This document shows positions 1-5,777 of a DNA stretch of 6,335 nucleotides, piece after piece. Made by a program: the position numbers and the translations under genes. The notes beneath the pieces were generated by a model. It was given only the letters and a program-made list of their open reading frames with translations. It was not told the origin of the DNA and did no database searches. The DNA is from Pirellulaceae bacterium (GTDB lineage: Bacteria; Planctomycetota; Planctomycetia; Pirellulales; Pirellulaceae): positions 1-6,335 of the forward strand of contig JADLDX010000522.1 of assembly GCA_020846515.1 (NCBI GenBank), read 5' to 3'. The first letter of the stretch is position 1; every line of letters begins with the position of its first letter.

Positions 1-28
1 CTAAAGGGAGCGATTCCTACGGGGTCGC

Positions 29-76
29 CCGGTGCAAGAAAGATGCACGCCGGTAAATAGAGGGAATCGACCCTCT
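29..76. other. Two consecutive stem-loops in the leader region
   Basis: Two hairpins can be drawn here. The first pairs CCGG-TGCA (29-36) with TGCA-CG-CCGG (44-53) around a purine-rich loop at 37-43, with a two-base bulge. The second pairs AGAGGG (59-64) with CCCTCT (71-76) around the loop AATCGA. An alternative pairing exists: CGATTCC at 11-17 is the exact reverse complement of GGAATCG at 63-69, which would break the second hairpin. This region could be part of the DUF1501 5' leader, the 3' end of a transcript from outside the window, or a structured RNA. I recognise no known RNA family, and no convincing coding region covers it. Confidence 0.35.
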
Positions 77-90
77 TGCGACGATGGGGA

Positions 91-117
91 GGTATGAGGC
101 CCTCACGGGCCTCAACC
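91..117. other. Strong GC-rich inverted repeat, possible terminator
   Basis: TGAGGCCC (95-102) and GGGCCTCA (107-114) form a perfect 8-bp stem with the 4-base loop TCAC. The stem extends by GGT (91-93) pairing with ACC (115-117) across one unpaired A at 94. There is no T-run after either arm, so it is not a classical intrinsic terminator. It lies about 130 bases before the DUF1501 start and could end a transcript arriving from the left, or form part of the DUF1501 leader. Confidence 0.4.
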
Positions 118-245
118 TTACCCGCTTACAAATGCCGGGTTGCAAGTGCAAACATGCTTCACAGCGTTGCCCACTACCCAGTACCAACCACAAAAAAAAC
201 AACTACGCCTGCGGCTGACTGTGAAACGAATGTGAGTAACCTATC

Positions 246-1700
246 ATGAATCGATATCCCTGCGGTCGAATCCGAAACTGCCATTCGCGGCGTCAGTGGC
301 TCTCGCAAGCCGCCTGCGGATTCGGATCATTGGGCCTGGCCGCTCTGATTCACCGCACGGGTCAAGCCAGCGACCAGGCTGCTGCGTCACCGGCTCAGGC
401 AGCGCGGCCGGGTCACTTGGCGACGTTGCATCATGAGGCCAAAGCCAAACGCGTTATCTTCTTGTACATGGACGGCGGTCCAGCCCAGATGGACACGTTT
501 GATCCTAAGCCGATGCTGTCCAAGTACCATGGCCAGCCGTTTCCGATGAAGGCCGAACCAACCCAGTTCGACAAGAATGGCTCGACGCTCGAGTCCCCAT
601 GGAGCTTCGCGCGTCACGGTGATAGCGGTCTATGGATTAGTTCGCTGTTTCCGCATTTGAGCCGGCATGCCGATCGATTGGCCGTGATACGGAGCATGAC
701 CAGTCAGTTCTCCGAACACACGAGTGCCAACTATTTTTTACATACTGGACTGGGAATAGCGGGTCGGCCTAGCATGGGCGCCTGGCTATCTTACGGACTG
801 GGCAGTGAGAGCGAGAACTTGCCTGACTATGTGGTCATCAACGGTGGCTTAACACCGCCCGGTGGCTTGGAAAACTTTGCCAGTGGCTTCTTGCCGGCAG
901 CGCATCAAGCGAGCCTGTTTACGCCCACGCCCACACCCATTGCCAATCTCGCTTCGCCAACTAAGTCGGCACCTGCGCGCGTCGCTCAGCAGCGCGATCT
1001 GCTGGCCCGGCTTGATGCCCAGTACCTGGCGGCGACCGGTCAGGCAGATGCCGTGGAGAGTGCGATTGAAAACTTCGAGCTGGCTTATGCTATGCAAAGC
1101 TCTGTGCCTGAAGCAGCCGACTTTGCCAGCGAAAGCGCGGCGACTTTGGCCATGTACGGCATCGGCAGTGCCAACAAACCGACTGACATCTTCGGCCGCG
1201 AGTGCTTGATGGCTCGCCGATTGGTCGAACGCGGCGTGCGCATGATCGAACTGACATGTCCGTCGGTGGGCCACGATCGTTGGGACCAACATGCCAACCT
1301 GCGTAAAGGGCATGAAGACAACGCGCGGGCGGTCGATCAACCGATCGCTGGCTTGCTAGCCGATCTAGCCGCGCGTGGACTACTAGAAGACACGCTCGTT
1401 GTCTGGGCAGGTGAATTTGGCCGTACCCCGTTTGCGCAAGGCACCAATGGTCGCGATCATAATCCATTCGCCTTTTCCATCTGGATGGCGGGCGGCGGCG
1501 TACGCGGCGGTATGACCTACGGGGAGACCGACGAGTTCGGATACAAAGTGGCCGACAAACCTGTCGAAATGCACGATCTCCATGCTACGATCCTACACTT
1601 GCTAGGCATCGATCACGAACGTTTGACCTATCGTTTCGGCGGTCGCGACCATCGCCTGACCGACGTCCACGGACACGTCGTCCGCGACATCTTGATTTGA
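246..1700 (+). CDS. DUF1501 family protein, Tat-exported, alkaline phosphatase/sulfatase-like fold
   Basis: A 484-residue protein of the DUF1501 family, whose members are sulfatase- or alkaline-phosphatase-like proteins of unsettled substrate, abundant in planctomycetes. The N-terminus shows a twin-arginine signal: S14-R15-R16-Q-W-L followed by a small, hydrophobic stretch (about 21-36) and a possible cleavage after A41, so export in folded form is expected. Family landmarks follow in order: MDGGPAQMDTFDPKP (75-89), SEHTSANYFLHTG (156-168), WDQHANL (346-352), WAGEFGRTPF (387-396), GRDHNP (402-407) with a glycine-rich AGGGVRGG (415-422), and the C-terminal HDLHATILHLLGIDHERL (443-460) with FGGRDHRLTDVHG (464-476). 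The His and Asp residues in these blocks are plausible metal or catalytic ligands by analogy with the superfamily. The length is normal for the family and the frame is intact. ATG 246 is the first start after an in-frame TAA at 237-239; no clear Shine-Dalgarno precedes it. In planctomycetes these genes are often paired with a DUF1549/DUF1553 cytochrome gene, but none is visible here. The substrate is unknown. Confidence 0.93.
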   Translation: MNRYPCGRIRNCHSRRQWLSQAACGFGSLGLAALIHRTGQASDQAAASPAQAARPGHLATLHHEAKAKRVIFLYMDGGPAQMDTFDPKPMLSKYHGQPFPMKAEPTQFDKNGSTLESPWSFARHGDSGLWISSLFPHLSRHADRLAVIRSMTSQFSEHTSANYFLHTGLGIAGRPSMGAWLSYGLGSESENLPDYVVINGGLTPPGGLENFASGFLPAAHQASLFTPTPTPIANLASPTKSAPARVAQQRDLLARLDAQYLAATGQADAVESAIENFELAYAMQSSVPEAADFASESAATLAMYGIGSANKPTDIFGRECLMARRLVERGVRMIELTCPSVGHDRWDQHANLRKGHEDNARAVDQPIAGLLADLAARGLLEDTLVVWAGEFGRTPFAQGTNGRDHNPFAFSIWMAGGGVRGGMTYGETDEFGYKVADKPVEMHDLHATILHLLGIDHERLTYRFGGRDHRLTDVHGHVVRDILI

Positions 1701-1704
1701 CCCC

Positions 1705-1794
1705 TGTAAACGAATCGCTCCCCGACTCGCCCATTGTAAACGAATCGCTCCGCGACTCGTGCATTCCCCGTAGACGAATCGCTCCGCGACTCGT
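1705..1794. repeat. Three direct copies of a short imperfect-palindrome repeat
   Basis: The core ACGAATCGCTCCGCGACTCG occurs at 1740-1759 and 1774-1793. A copy with one change (C for G at the 13th base) lies at 1710-1729. The copies start 30 and 34 bases apart. The first two are preceded by TGTAA, the third by GTAG, and the second and third are separated by a short CCCC-containing spacer. Each core is a dyad: CGAATCGC and GCGACTCG flank TCC, with one mismatch that becomes a G-U pair in a minus-strand transcript. A degenerate fourth unit may lie at about 1803-1818. The array begins five bases after the DUF1501 stop and lies between converging genes, a typical place for REP-like or terminator elements. 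From memory, unverified, Pirellulaceae genomes carry many such repeats, which yield spurious predicted peptides rich in SRSDSFT or VAERFVY. I see no coding role. Confidence 0.85.
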
Positions 1795-1961
1795 CTCTTC
1801 CCCGACGCTCCGGCGGAGGCAAGCCGCAAATCGCAACTGATTGGCCATGCCAAGGAAATATAACCATGGCACCTTCGGCCTGCGCTGGGCCGGCGCCAGT
1901 GGTAGGGATAGCCGGACAGTTTGGAAACGTGTCTCCGCAGTAGCGTCGACCTCCCGGAGGC

Positions 1962-3869
1962 TTAGAGTTCGTCACCGGTTTCCATACCCAACTGTTTCAT
2001 CTTGCGATACAAATTGGACCGATGCAGGCCCAATCGCTGTGCGGCATGGGCAATGTTACCGCCGGCCGCATCGACGTGCCGCTGAATGTACTCGCTCTGG
2101 AAGGCGGAGGTCGCATCGCTGAGCGTCATGCTGCTGGGCAACGACTTGGCTTCGACGGCGCGCGTAGGTGCCAGTACAAATGCCAGGTCACTTTCTTCGA
2201 CGACTGAGTTATTGGCGAGATACACCACGCGTTCCATCATATTGCGCAGTTCGCGAACATTGCCCGGCCAGGCATGAGCGCGCATGCGTTCTTGTGACAT
2301 CTTCGACAGCGTCATCGAACGTCGTCCGATCTGGGCGCCGAAATGTTCTAAAAAGTGTTCCGCCAAAACGAGAATATCATCGCCGCGTTCGCGTAAAGCG
2401 GGCAAATGCAACGTGACGACATTTAATCGAAAGTAGAGATCTTCGCGAAAGCGCTTTTGACGCACCAGTTCGGCCAGGTTCTGATTGGTCGCAGCGATCA
2501 CGCGCACGTCGGTTCGAATCGGCGTGGAACCGCCGACACGCACGACAACTTTTTCTTCCAACACGCGCAGCAGTTTAGCCTGACCACCCTGACTCATCTC
2601 ACCGATCTCGTCCAATAGCAGCGTGCCGCCGTGAGCCAATTCAAACTTGCCGGCACGCGAAGCCACCGCATCGGTGAACGCGCCTTTTTCGTGGCCAAAC
2701 AATTCACTTTCCAGCAGCGTCTCGGCGATGGCAGCACAGTTGACGGCCACAAACGGTTGGGAGTTGCGGCGACTCTGCAGATGCAAACTACGGCTGACGA
2801 CTTCTTTACCGGTACCATTTTCGCCTAAGATCAGCACAGCCAAATCCGTGGGGGCGACGCGAGCAATCGTTTGGCGCAGCGACTCAATCTGCGGACATGA
2901 ACCGACCAGTTGTGTGCTGGCGGACGCCGTCTGCACCAGGCGATCACGCGTACGAACCAGTTCTTCGATGCGCTGAGTATTGTGCAGAGCCGTGGCCGCG
3001 TGACGAGCCAGTTCGATCAAGAACAGTTCATCGTCGGCAGAGAAGCGGCCATCGCGATGATTGAGCACTTCGAAGACACCCATGGCACGTCCACGATAAT
3101 CGACCAGTTGCACGGCCAACAAGGATCGCGTGAGGTATCCCAGTTGCTTGCCTACCTGTTCATTGATCGCATTTGGGTCATCCGAACTATCCCAGCGCAG
3201 CGGGGCACCATGCTTGAGAACTTGACCGGCGATGCCCTGGTCATCGGGAATACGCAGTGGCTGGCCCTCGACGCCCAGCGCCGGATGTCCGACCAGTTCT
3301 TTGGCCGTACGATCCCACAAAAAAATACTGGCTCGATCGGCATGCAGCACCCGAGCCGCGGCTTTGGCCACATTGTTCAGCAGCTCAGTCAGATCCTGCG
3401 TGCGATGCCAACTGACAGCCAGCTCGAGCAACGTTTGCAATTGCTCAAGACGCAATGTCCAGTGCTGCTGTCGCCGCGCCACGAGCATACAACTTTGGAC
3501 GATGCGCGTGAGGGCGACCAATTCATCTTCGGACAGCAGATCGCGAGGACTGAAGAGCAGGGCCTCAGCCGGCTCGCTGGATGCATACGCATCCAAGCGA
3601 TCGATATTCAGCGGAGCGGCACACCATTCCGACTGGCTAACAATTTGACCTCGATCACAGGCAGCAGCAGCCAAGTCGATCGGCACGCGAGCCAGTGCGG
3701 CCGTCGTGCCCGACAGCGCCCACTGCGCGCCGTTTTGACTGAGCCAGGCCACACGCGCGTGAGGATAATGCCGCATCAACAGCTCAACCACCGCCGAGCG
3801 CAGTCCACCCACGGAAGTCGACTCGACGGTCGCTCTCAGCAATTCACCGGCGAGTCGAAAACTGGTCAA
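1962..3869 (-). CDS. Sigma-54-dependent-type transcriptional activator, GAF - AAA+ - Fis HTH
   Basis: A 635-residue cytoplasmic bacterial enhancer-binding protein. Residues 1-135 look like a degenerate GAF-like region and 145-300 a better GAF domain (DRASIFLWD at 178-186, AMGVFEVLNHRDGRFSADD at 262-280). An AAA+ domain spans about 320-560, with Walker A GENGTGKE (349-356), ELFGHEKGAF (389-398), Walker B GGTLLLDEIGEM (414-425), a sensor I region VRVIAATNQNL (455-465), the arginine-finger region FREDLYFRLNVV (474-485) and WPGNVREL (534-541). The C-terminus is a Fis-type helix-turn-helix (about 587-627: GGNIAHAAQRLGLHRSNLYRK). Such proteins hydrolyse ATP to remodel sigma-54 RNA polymerase. Two oddities stand out: the sigma-54 contact loop reads GAFTDA (396-401) instead of GAFTGA, and there is no receiver domain, so control is probably by ligand or protein binding to the GAF regions. 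The start is TTG at 3867-3869, chosen because AGGAG lies nine bases upstream; the next ATG would cut into the first domain. It is downstream of the transporter gene, with a 186-base gap. Confidence 0.93.
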   Translation of the reverse strand: MTSFRLAGELLRATVESTSVGGLRSAVVELLMRHYPHARVAWLSQNGAQWALSGTTAALARVPIDLAAAACDRGQIVSQSEWCAAPLNIDRLDAYASSEPAEALLFSPRDLLSEDELVALTRIVQSCMLVARRQQHWTLRLEQLQTLLELAVSWHRTQDLTELLNNVAKAAARVLHADRASIFLWDRTAKELVGHPALGVEGQPLRIPDDQGIAGQVLKHGAPLRWDSSDDPNAINEQVGKQLGYLTRSLLAVQLVDYRGRAMGVFEVLNHRDGRFSADDELFLIELARHAATALHNTQRIEELVRTRDRLVQTASASTQLVGSCPQIESLRQTIARVAPTDLAVLILGENGTGKEVVSRSLHLQSRRNSQPFVAVNCAAIAETLLESELFGHEKGAFTDAVASRAGKFELAHGGTLLLDEIGEMSQGGQAKLLRVLEEKVVVRVGGSTPIRTDVRVIAATNQNLAELVRQKRFREDLYFRLNVVTLHLPALRERGDDILVLAEHFLEHFGAQIGRRSMTLSKMSQERMRAHAWPGNVRELRNMMERVVYLANNSVVEESDLAFVLAPTRAVEAKSLPSSMTLSDATSAFQSEYIQRHVDAAGGNIAHAAQRLGLHRSNLYRKMKQLGMETGDEL

Positions 3870-3878
3870 GCGATCGTT

Positions 3879-3883
3879 CTCCT
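3879..3883 (-). promoter_or_regulatory. Ribosome binding site supporting the TTG start of the activator gene
   Basis: On the minus strand AGGAG stands nine bases before TTG at 3867-3869. It is the only clear Shine-Dalgarno sequence at a gene start in the window and is the reason for preferring the TTG start over later ATG codons. Confidence 0.7.
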
Positions 3884-3940
3884 GGAGGCAGTCCTATGGC
3901 CGAAATCAAACTTAGTCGGCCCAAGCTAAACTGGCGCGAA

Positions 3941-3990
3941 CTAAACAGTCGCAAACAGTCGCAAACAGTCGCAAACAGTCGCAAACAGTC
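3941..3990. repeat. Decanucleotide tandem repeat, four perfect copies plus one degenerate
   Basis: GCAAACAGTC is repeated four times without change at 3951-3990, preceded by a degenerate copy CTAAACAGTC at 3941-3950. The array is framed by direct repeats: CTAAACTGGC at 3926-3935 and 3996-4005, and CGAACTAAAC at 3937-3946 and 3992-4001. The unit length is close to one helical turn, so the copies would lie on the same DNA face. It sits about 70-120 bases upstream of the activator start, between that gene and the terminator-like hairpin of the transporter gene, so it may influence activator expression. Simple replication slippage is an equally good explanation. It is not translated in any convincing gene. 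Confidence 0.9.
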
Positions 3991-4001
3991 ACGAACTAAA
4001 C

Positions 4002-4043
4002 TGGCCGCACTGATTGGGTGCTCTTAACAACTCAGTGCGGCCA
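4002..4043 (-). terminator. Perfect 12-bp inverted repeat after the transporter gene
   Basis: TGGCCGCACTGA (4002-4013) is the exact reverse complement of TCAGTGCGGCCA (4032-4043), with an 18-base spacer. In the minus-strand transcript the stem begins 12 bases after the transporter stop codon and is followed by a moderately T-rich GTTTAGTT rather than a clean T-run. A transcription terminator or mRNA 3'-end stabiliser for the transporter is the likely role; a protein-binding dyad for the downstream activator gene is an alternative. Confidence 0.6.
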
Positions 4044-4055
4044 TACCATTTTCAA

Positions 4056-5543
4056 CTACGACTCCATGGTCTCGGCTTTGGGTTCCGGTAGGAAGAAGCC
4101 GACCAGCAGGGCAATGACCGCGATACCCGTAGCCACGTAGCCGGCCGATTGGGCCATGATGTCGGGAGTCACTGGGCTTTTGCCGGCCAGGATGGGCGCG
4201 ACCAGGTTTGAGGTCACCACGGCCATACTGGTACCGACCATGCGACCGCCAACGTTGGTGGCAAAGCTACCGCCCGTACCACGCAAATGCATCGGAAAGA
4301 CTTTCGGCAAATACTCACCGAAGTAACTGAACTGGGCCACAGTCAATAAACCGCAAACGCCGTAAGCCAACAAGAAGGCTGATCCGCCCTGGTGGTACAG
4401 CAGCATATAAGTCAACGGAATCATGACCAGTGCCGGCACCTGGAACAGTTTCAGCAAGAGCACGCGACTGATGCCGAAGATGATCAAGGCGGCCAGGATG
4501 ATACGACCGATCAGGCCGCCCATTTCTTGATAGAGCTGAACTTTTTCGCCCATCTCTTTGATTTCGCTGTCAGGAGCTTTTTGTTTGGCGGCCAAAGCAC
4601 CCAGTTGTTTGCGAACGGCGTCCTTCTCTTCCTTGGTCTCGGCCTTGTCGAACTGTTCATTGAGCTTCTTGGCCTCGGCACGGATGGGCTTAAGTTCTTC
4701 AGACGCTTGCGCCATTTCTGGCAGACCTGGCGTTATCAGGCGCGGAGTCAGTTGCAAGGCGCCGAAGGCGATGCCGTAGGCACACGCCGACAACAGCGCA
4801 GTCACGATCGTCAGCCGCAGATACTCCGGCGCAAACAGGGCCGAAATCTTGGGACGTTGCAAGGTACCGGCGGCACGTTTTTCTTTCCAAATGCGGGACT
4901 CAGGCACAAACGGCAACAAGATGGCGATGGGAATCGCCGGCAACAGGCCGGTCGCCAACACATATCGCCAAGTCCCTGGGGCGGAACCGCTACCTTGTAG
5001 CGGGAAACCAAAGTCCGGCAGACTGCTTTGGTTCTTGCCGATCCATGTACTGACCAATGTCACAAATACACCACCGATCGAAGCAAAGGCCTGCGTGATG
5101 CCTAGCCAACGCTCACGCTGCTTCTTGTCTTCGAAGACTTCCGCCAACCAGGTAATGGCCGCGATGAACTCGACGCAGACCCCGATGAAGGTCGTACTGC
5201 GAAAGAAGATAAACCAAGCCAACGTGGTGCTGTAAGCGGCCAGGAACGGTGAAAAGGAATACACAAAAATACTGGCGGCCATAACCGTCTTGCGTCCCAA
5301 GCGGTCGATCAGCCAGCCGCCCCACAAACCGAACACGCCACCACATAAAGCACTGATCCAAAGCAAGCGGCCAGTCCAGAGAGTCACCAACGGGTTGCTG
5401 ATCGGCACATTGAGCAGTTCAGCGATCGCCGGTGGGGCCACCAGAGGCGTCATCAACAGTTCATAAGTATCGAACAAGAACCCGATGCTGGCGATGGTGA
5501 TAATCAGCCAAGTGGTTACAGAGAACTTTCCCGTAGATTGCAT
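4056..5543 (-). CDS. Major facilitator superfamily transporter with a coiled-coil loop insert
   Basis: A 495-residue inner-membrane secondary transporter. Counting from ATG 5541-5543, TM1 holds FLFDTYELL (22-30), and the TM2-TM3 loop has the superfamily motif GGWLIDRLGRK (75-85). TM3 to TM6 follow to about residue 214, then a cytoplasmic loop and TM7 near 243-265. The last helices include RGTGGSFATNVGGR (421-434) and a final helix at about 466-485 before the short tail PEPKAETMES. The TM1 aspartate and the RGTG...N.GGR block resemble the metabolite:proton symporter and sugar-porter branches, so uptake of a small organic solute driven by protons is plausible; the substrate cannot be read from sequence. 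Residues about 276-340 form a charged, Lys/Glu/Ala-rich, probably coiled-coil insert between predicted TM7 and TM8, where most relatives have a short extracytoplasmic loop. An in-frame TTG at 5556-5558 would add five residues; neither start has a clear Shine-Dalgarno, so the ATG is preferred. It lies between a kinase gene and an activator gene on the same strand. Confidence 0.9.
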   Translation of the reverse strand: MQSTGKFSVTTWLIITIASIGFLFDTYELLMTPLVAPPAIAELLNVPISNPLVTLWTGRLLWISALCGGVFGLWGGWLIDRLGRKTVMAASIFVYSFSPFLAAYSTTLAWFIFFRSTTFIGVCVEFIAAITWLAEVFEDKKQRERWLGITQAFASIGGVFVTLVSTWIGKNQSSLPDFGFPLQGSGSAPGTWRYVLATGLLPAIPIAILLPFVPESRIWKEKRAAGTLQRPKISALFAPEYLRLTIVTALLSACAYGIAFGALQLTPRLITPGLPEMAQASEELKPIRAEAKKLNEQFDKAETKEEKDAVRKQLGALAAKQKAPDSEIKEMGEKVQLYQEMGGLIGRIILAALIIFGISRVLLLKLFQVPALVMIPLTYMLLYHQGGSAFLLAYGVCGLLTVAQFSYFGEYLPKVFPMHLRGTGGSFATNVGGRMVGTSMAVVTSNLVAPILAGKSPVTPDIMAQSAGYVATGIAVIALLVGFFLPEPKAETMES

Positions 5544-5623
5544 AGTGCGTCGATTCAAGTGGCAGGTGGGAAGCGCGATGACAGTTATCGGTCGGTCGCG
5601 CCGAAGGACGGATTGCTTGCGAA

Positions 5624-5635
5624 GGATTGTAATCC
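5624..5635 (-). promoter_or_regulatory. Palindrome GGATTGTAATCC, possible operator or promoter region of the transporter gene
   Basis: GGATT and AATCC form a perfect 5-2-5 palindrome about 80 bases upstream of the transporter start. On the minus strand it contains TACAAT (5626-5631), one base from a consensus -10 hexamer, but the -35 position 17 bases upstream reads TTTCGA and is poor. A further GGATTG stands at 5610-5615. No -24/-12 sigma-54 promoter was found in this gap. The call is tentative. Confidence 0.25.
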
Positions 5636-5710
5636 AAATCGCCGTCGTTCGAAATCACTACGCGGCTCCCGGACTAGATGTCTGCCATAACCATGCGAGA
5701 CCTGTATCAG

Positions 5711-5734
5711 AAAGGCCTTGAAAAAAAGGCCTTT
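5711..5734 (-). terminator. Perfect 9-bp hairpin after the kinase gene
   Basis: AAAGGCCTT (5711-5719) and AAGGCCTTT (5726-5734) are exact reverse complements around the six-base loop GAAAAA. In the minus-strand transcript the hairpin lies about 43 bases past the kinase stop codon. The T-run falls in the loop and ascending arm rather than after the stem, so efficiency as an intrinsic terminator is uncertain. It suggests that kinase and transporter transcripts may be separated. Confidence 0.5.
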
Positions 5735-5777
5735 GGCAGAAAGCTCAAAAAAGCCGATGCCAGGGACTAGAACGAGC

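Noticed and set aside
17..202. Open frame of 61 codons on the minus strand
   Set aside because: Cys/Arg-rich with no recognisable domain, and overlapping several hairpins; most likely non-coding.
849..1340. Open frame of 163 codons on the minus strand
   Set aside because: Antisense to the DUF1501 gene, with no motif or ribosome binding site support.
1585..1975. Overlapping minus-strand frames encoding repeated SRSDSFT, SRSDSS and VAERFVY peptides
   Set aside because: The peptides are direct translations of the intergenic DNA repeat in different frames, and they also overlap the end of the DUF1501 gene.
1962..3869. Activator gene as a pseudogene because of the altered GAFTGA loop
   Set aside because: The frame is full length, every other AAA+ and helix-turn-helix motif is intact, and the start has a good ribosome binding site, so a functional variant is more likely.
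2910..3929. Open frame of 339 codons on the plus strand
   Set aside because: It lies wholly antisense to the activator gene, shows no recognisable domain, and its frame is a by-product of that gene's codon use. The minus-strand protein has every expected motif.
3941..3990. CRISPR array
   Set aside because: The units are 10 bases long and directly abutting, with no unique spacers. The 1705-1794 repeats also have spacers far too short, and no cas gene is present.
4392..5000. Open frame of 202 codons on the plus strand
   Set aside because: Antisense to the transporter. Its Gln- and Phe-rich composition is what the complement of the coiled-coil and membrane segments would give.
5544..5777. Sigma-54 -24/-12 promoter controlled by the activator
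   Set aside because: Both minus-strand gaps (5544-5777 and 3870-4055) and the DUF1501 leader were read for GG-N10-GC in a TGGCAC-N5-TTGC context, and no acceptable match was found. The targets of the activator are not visible here.
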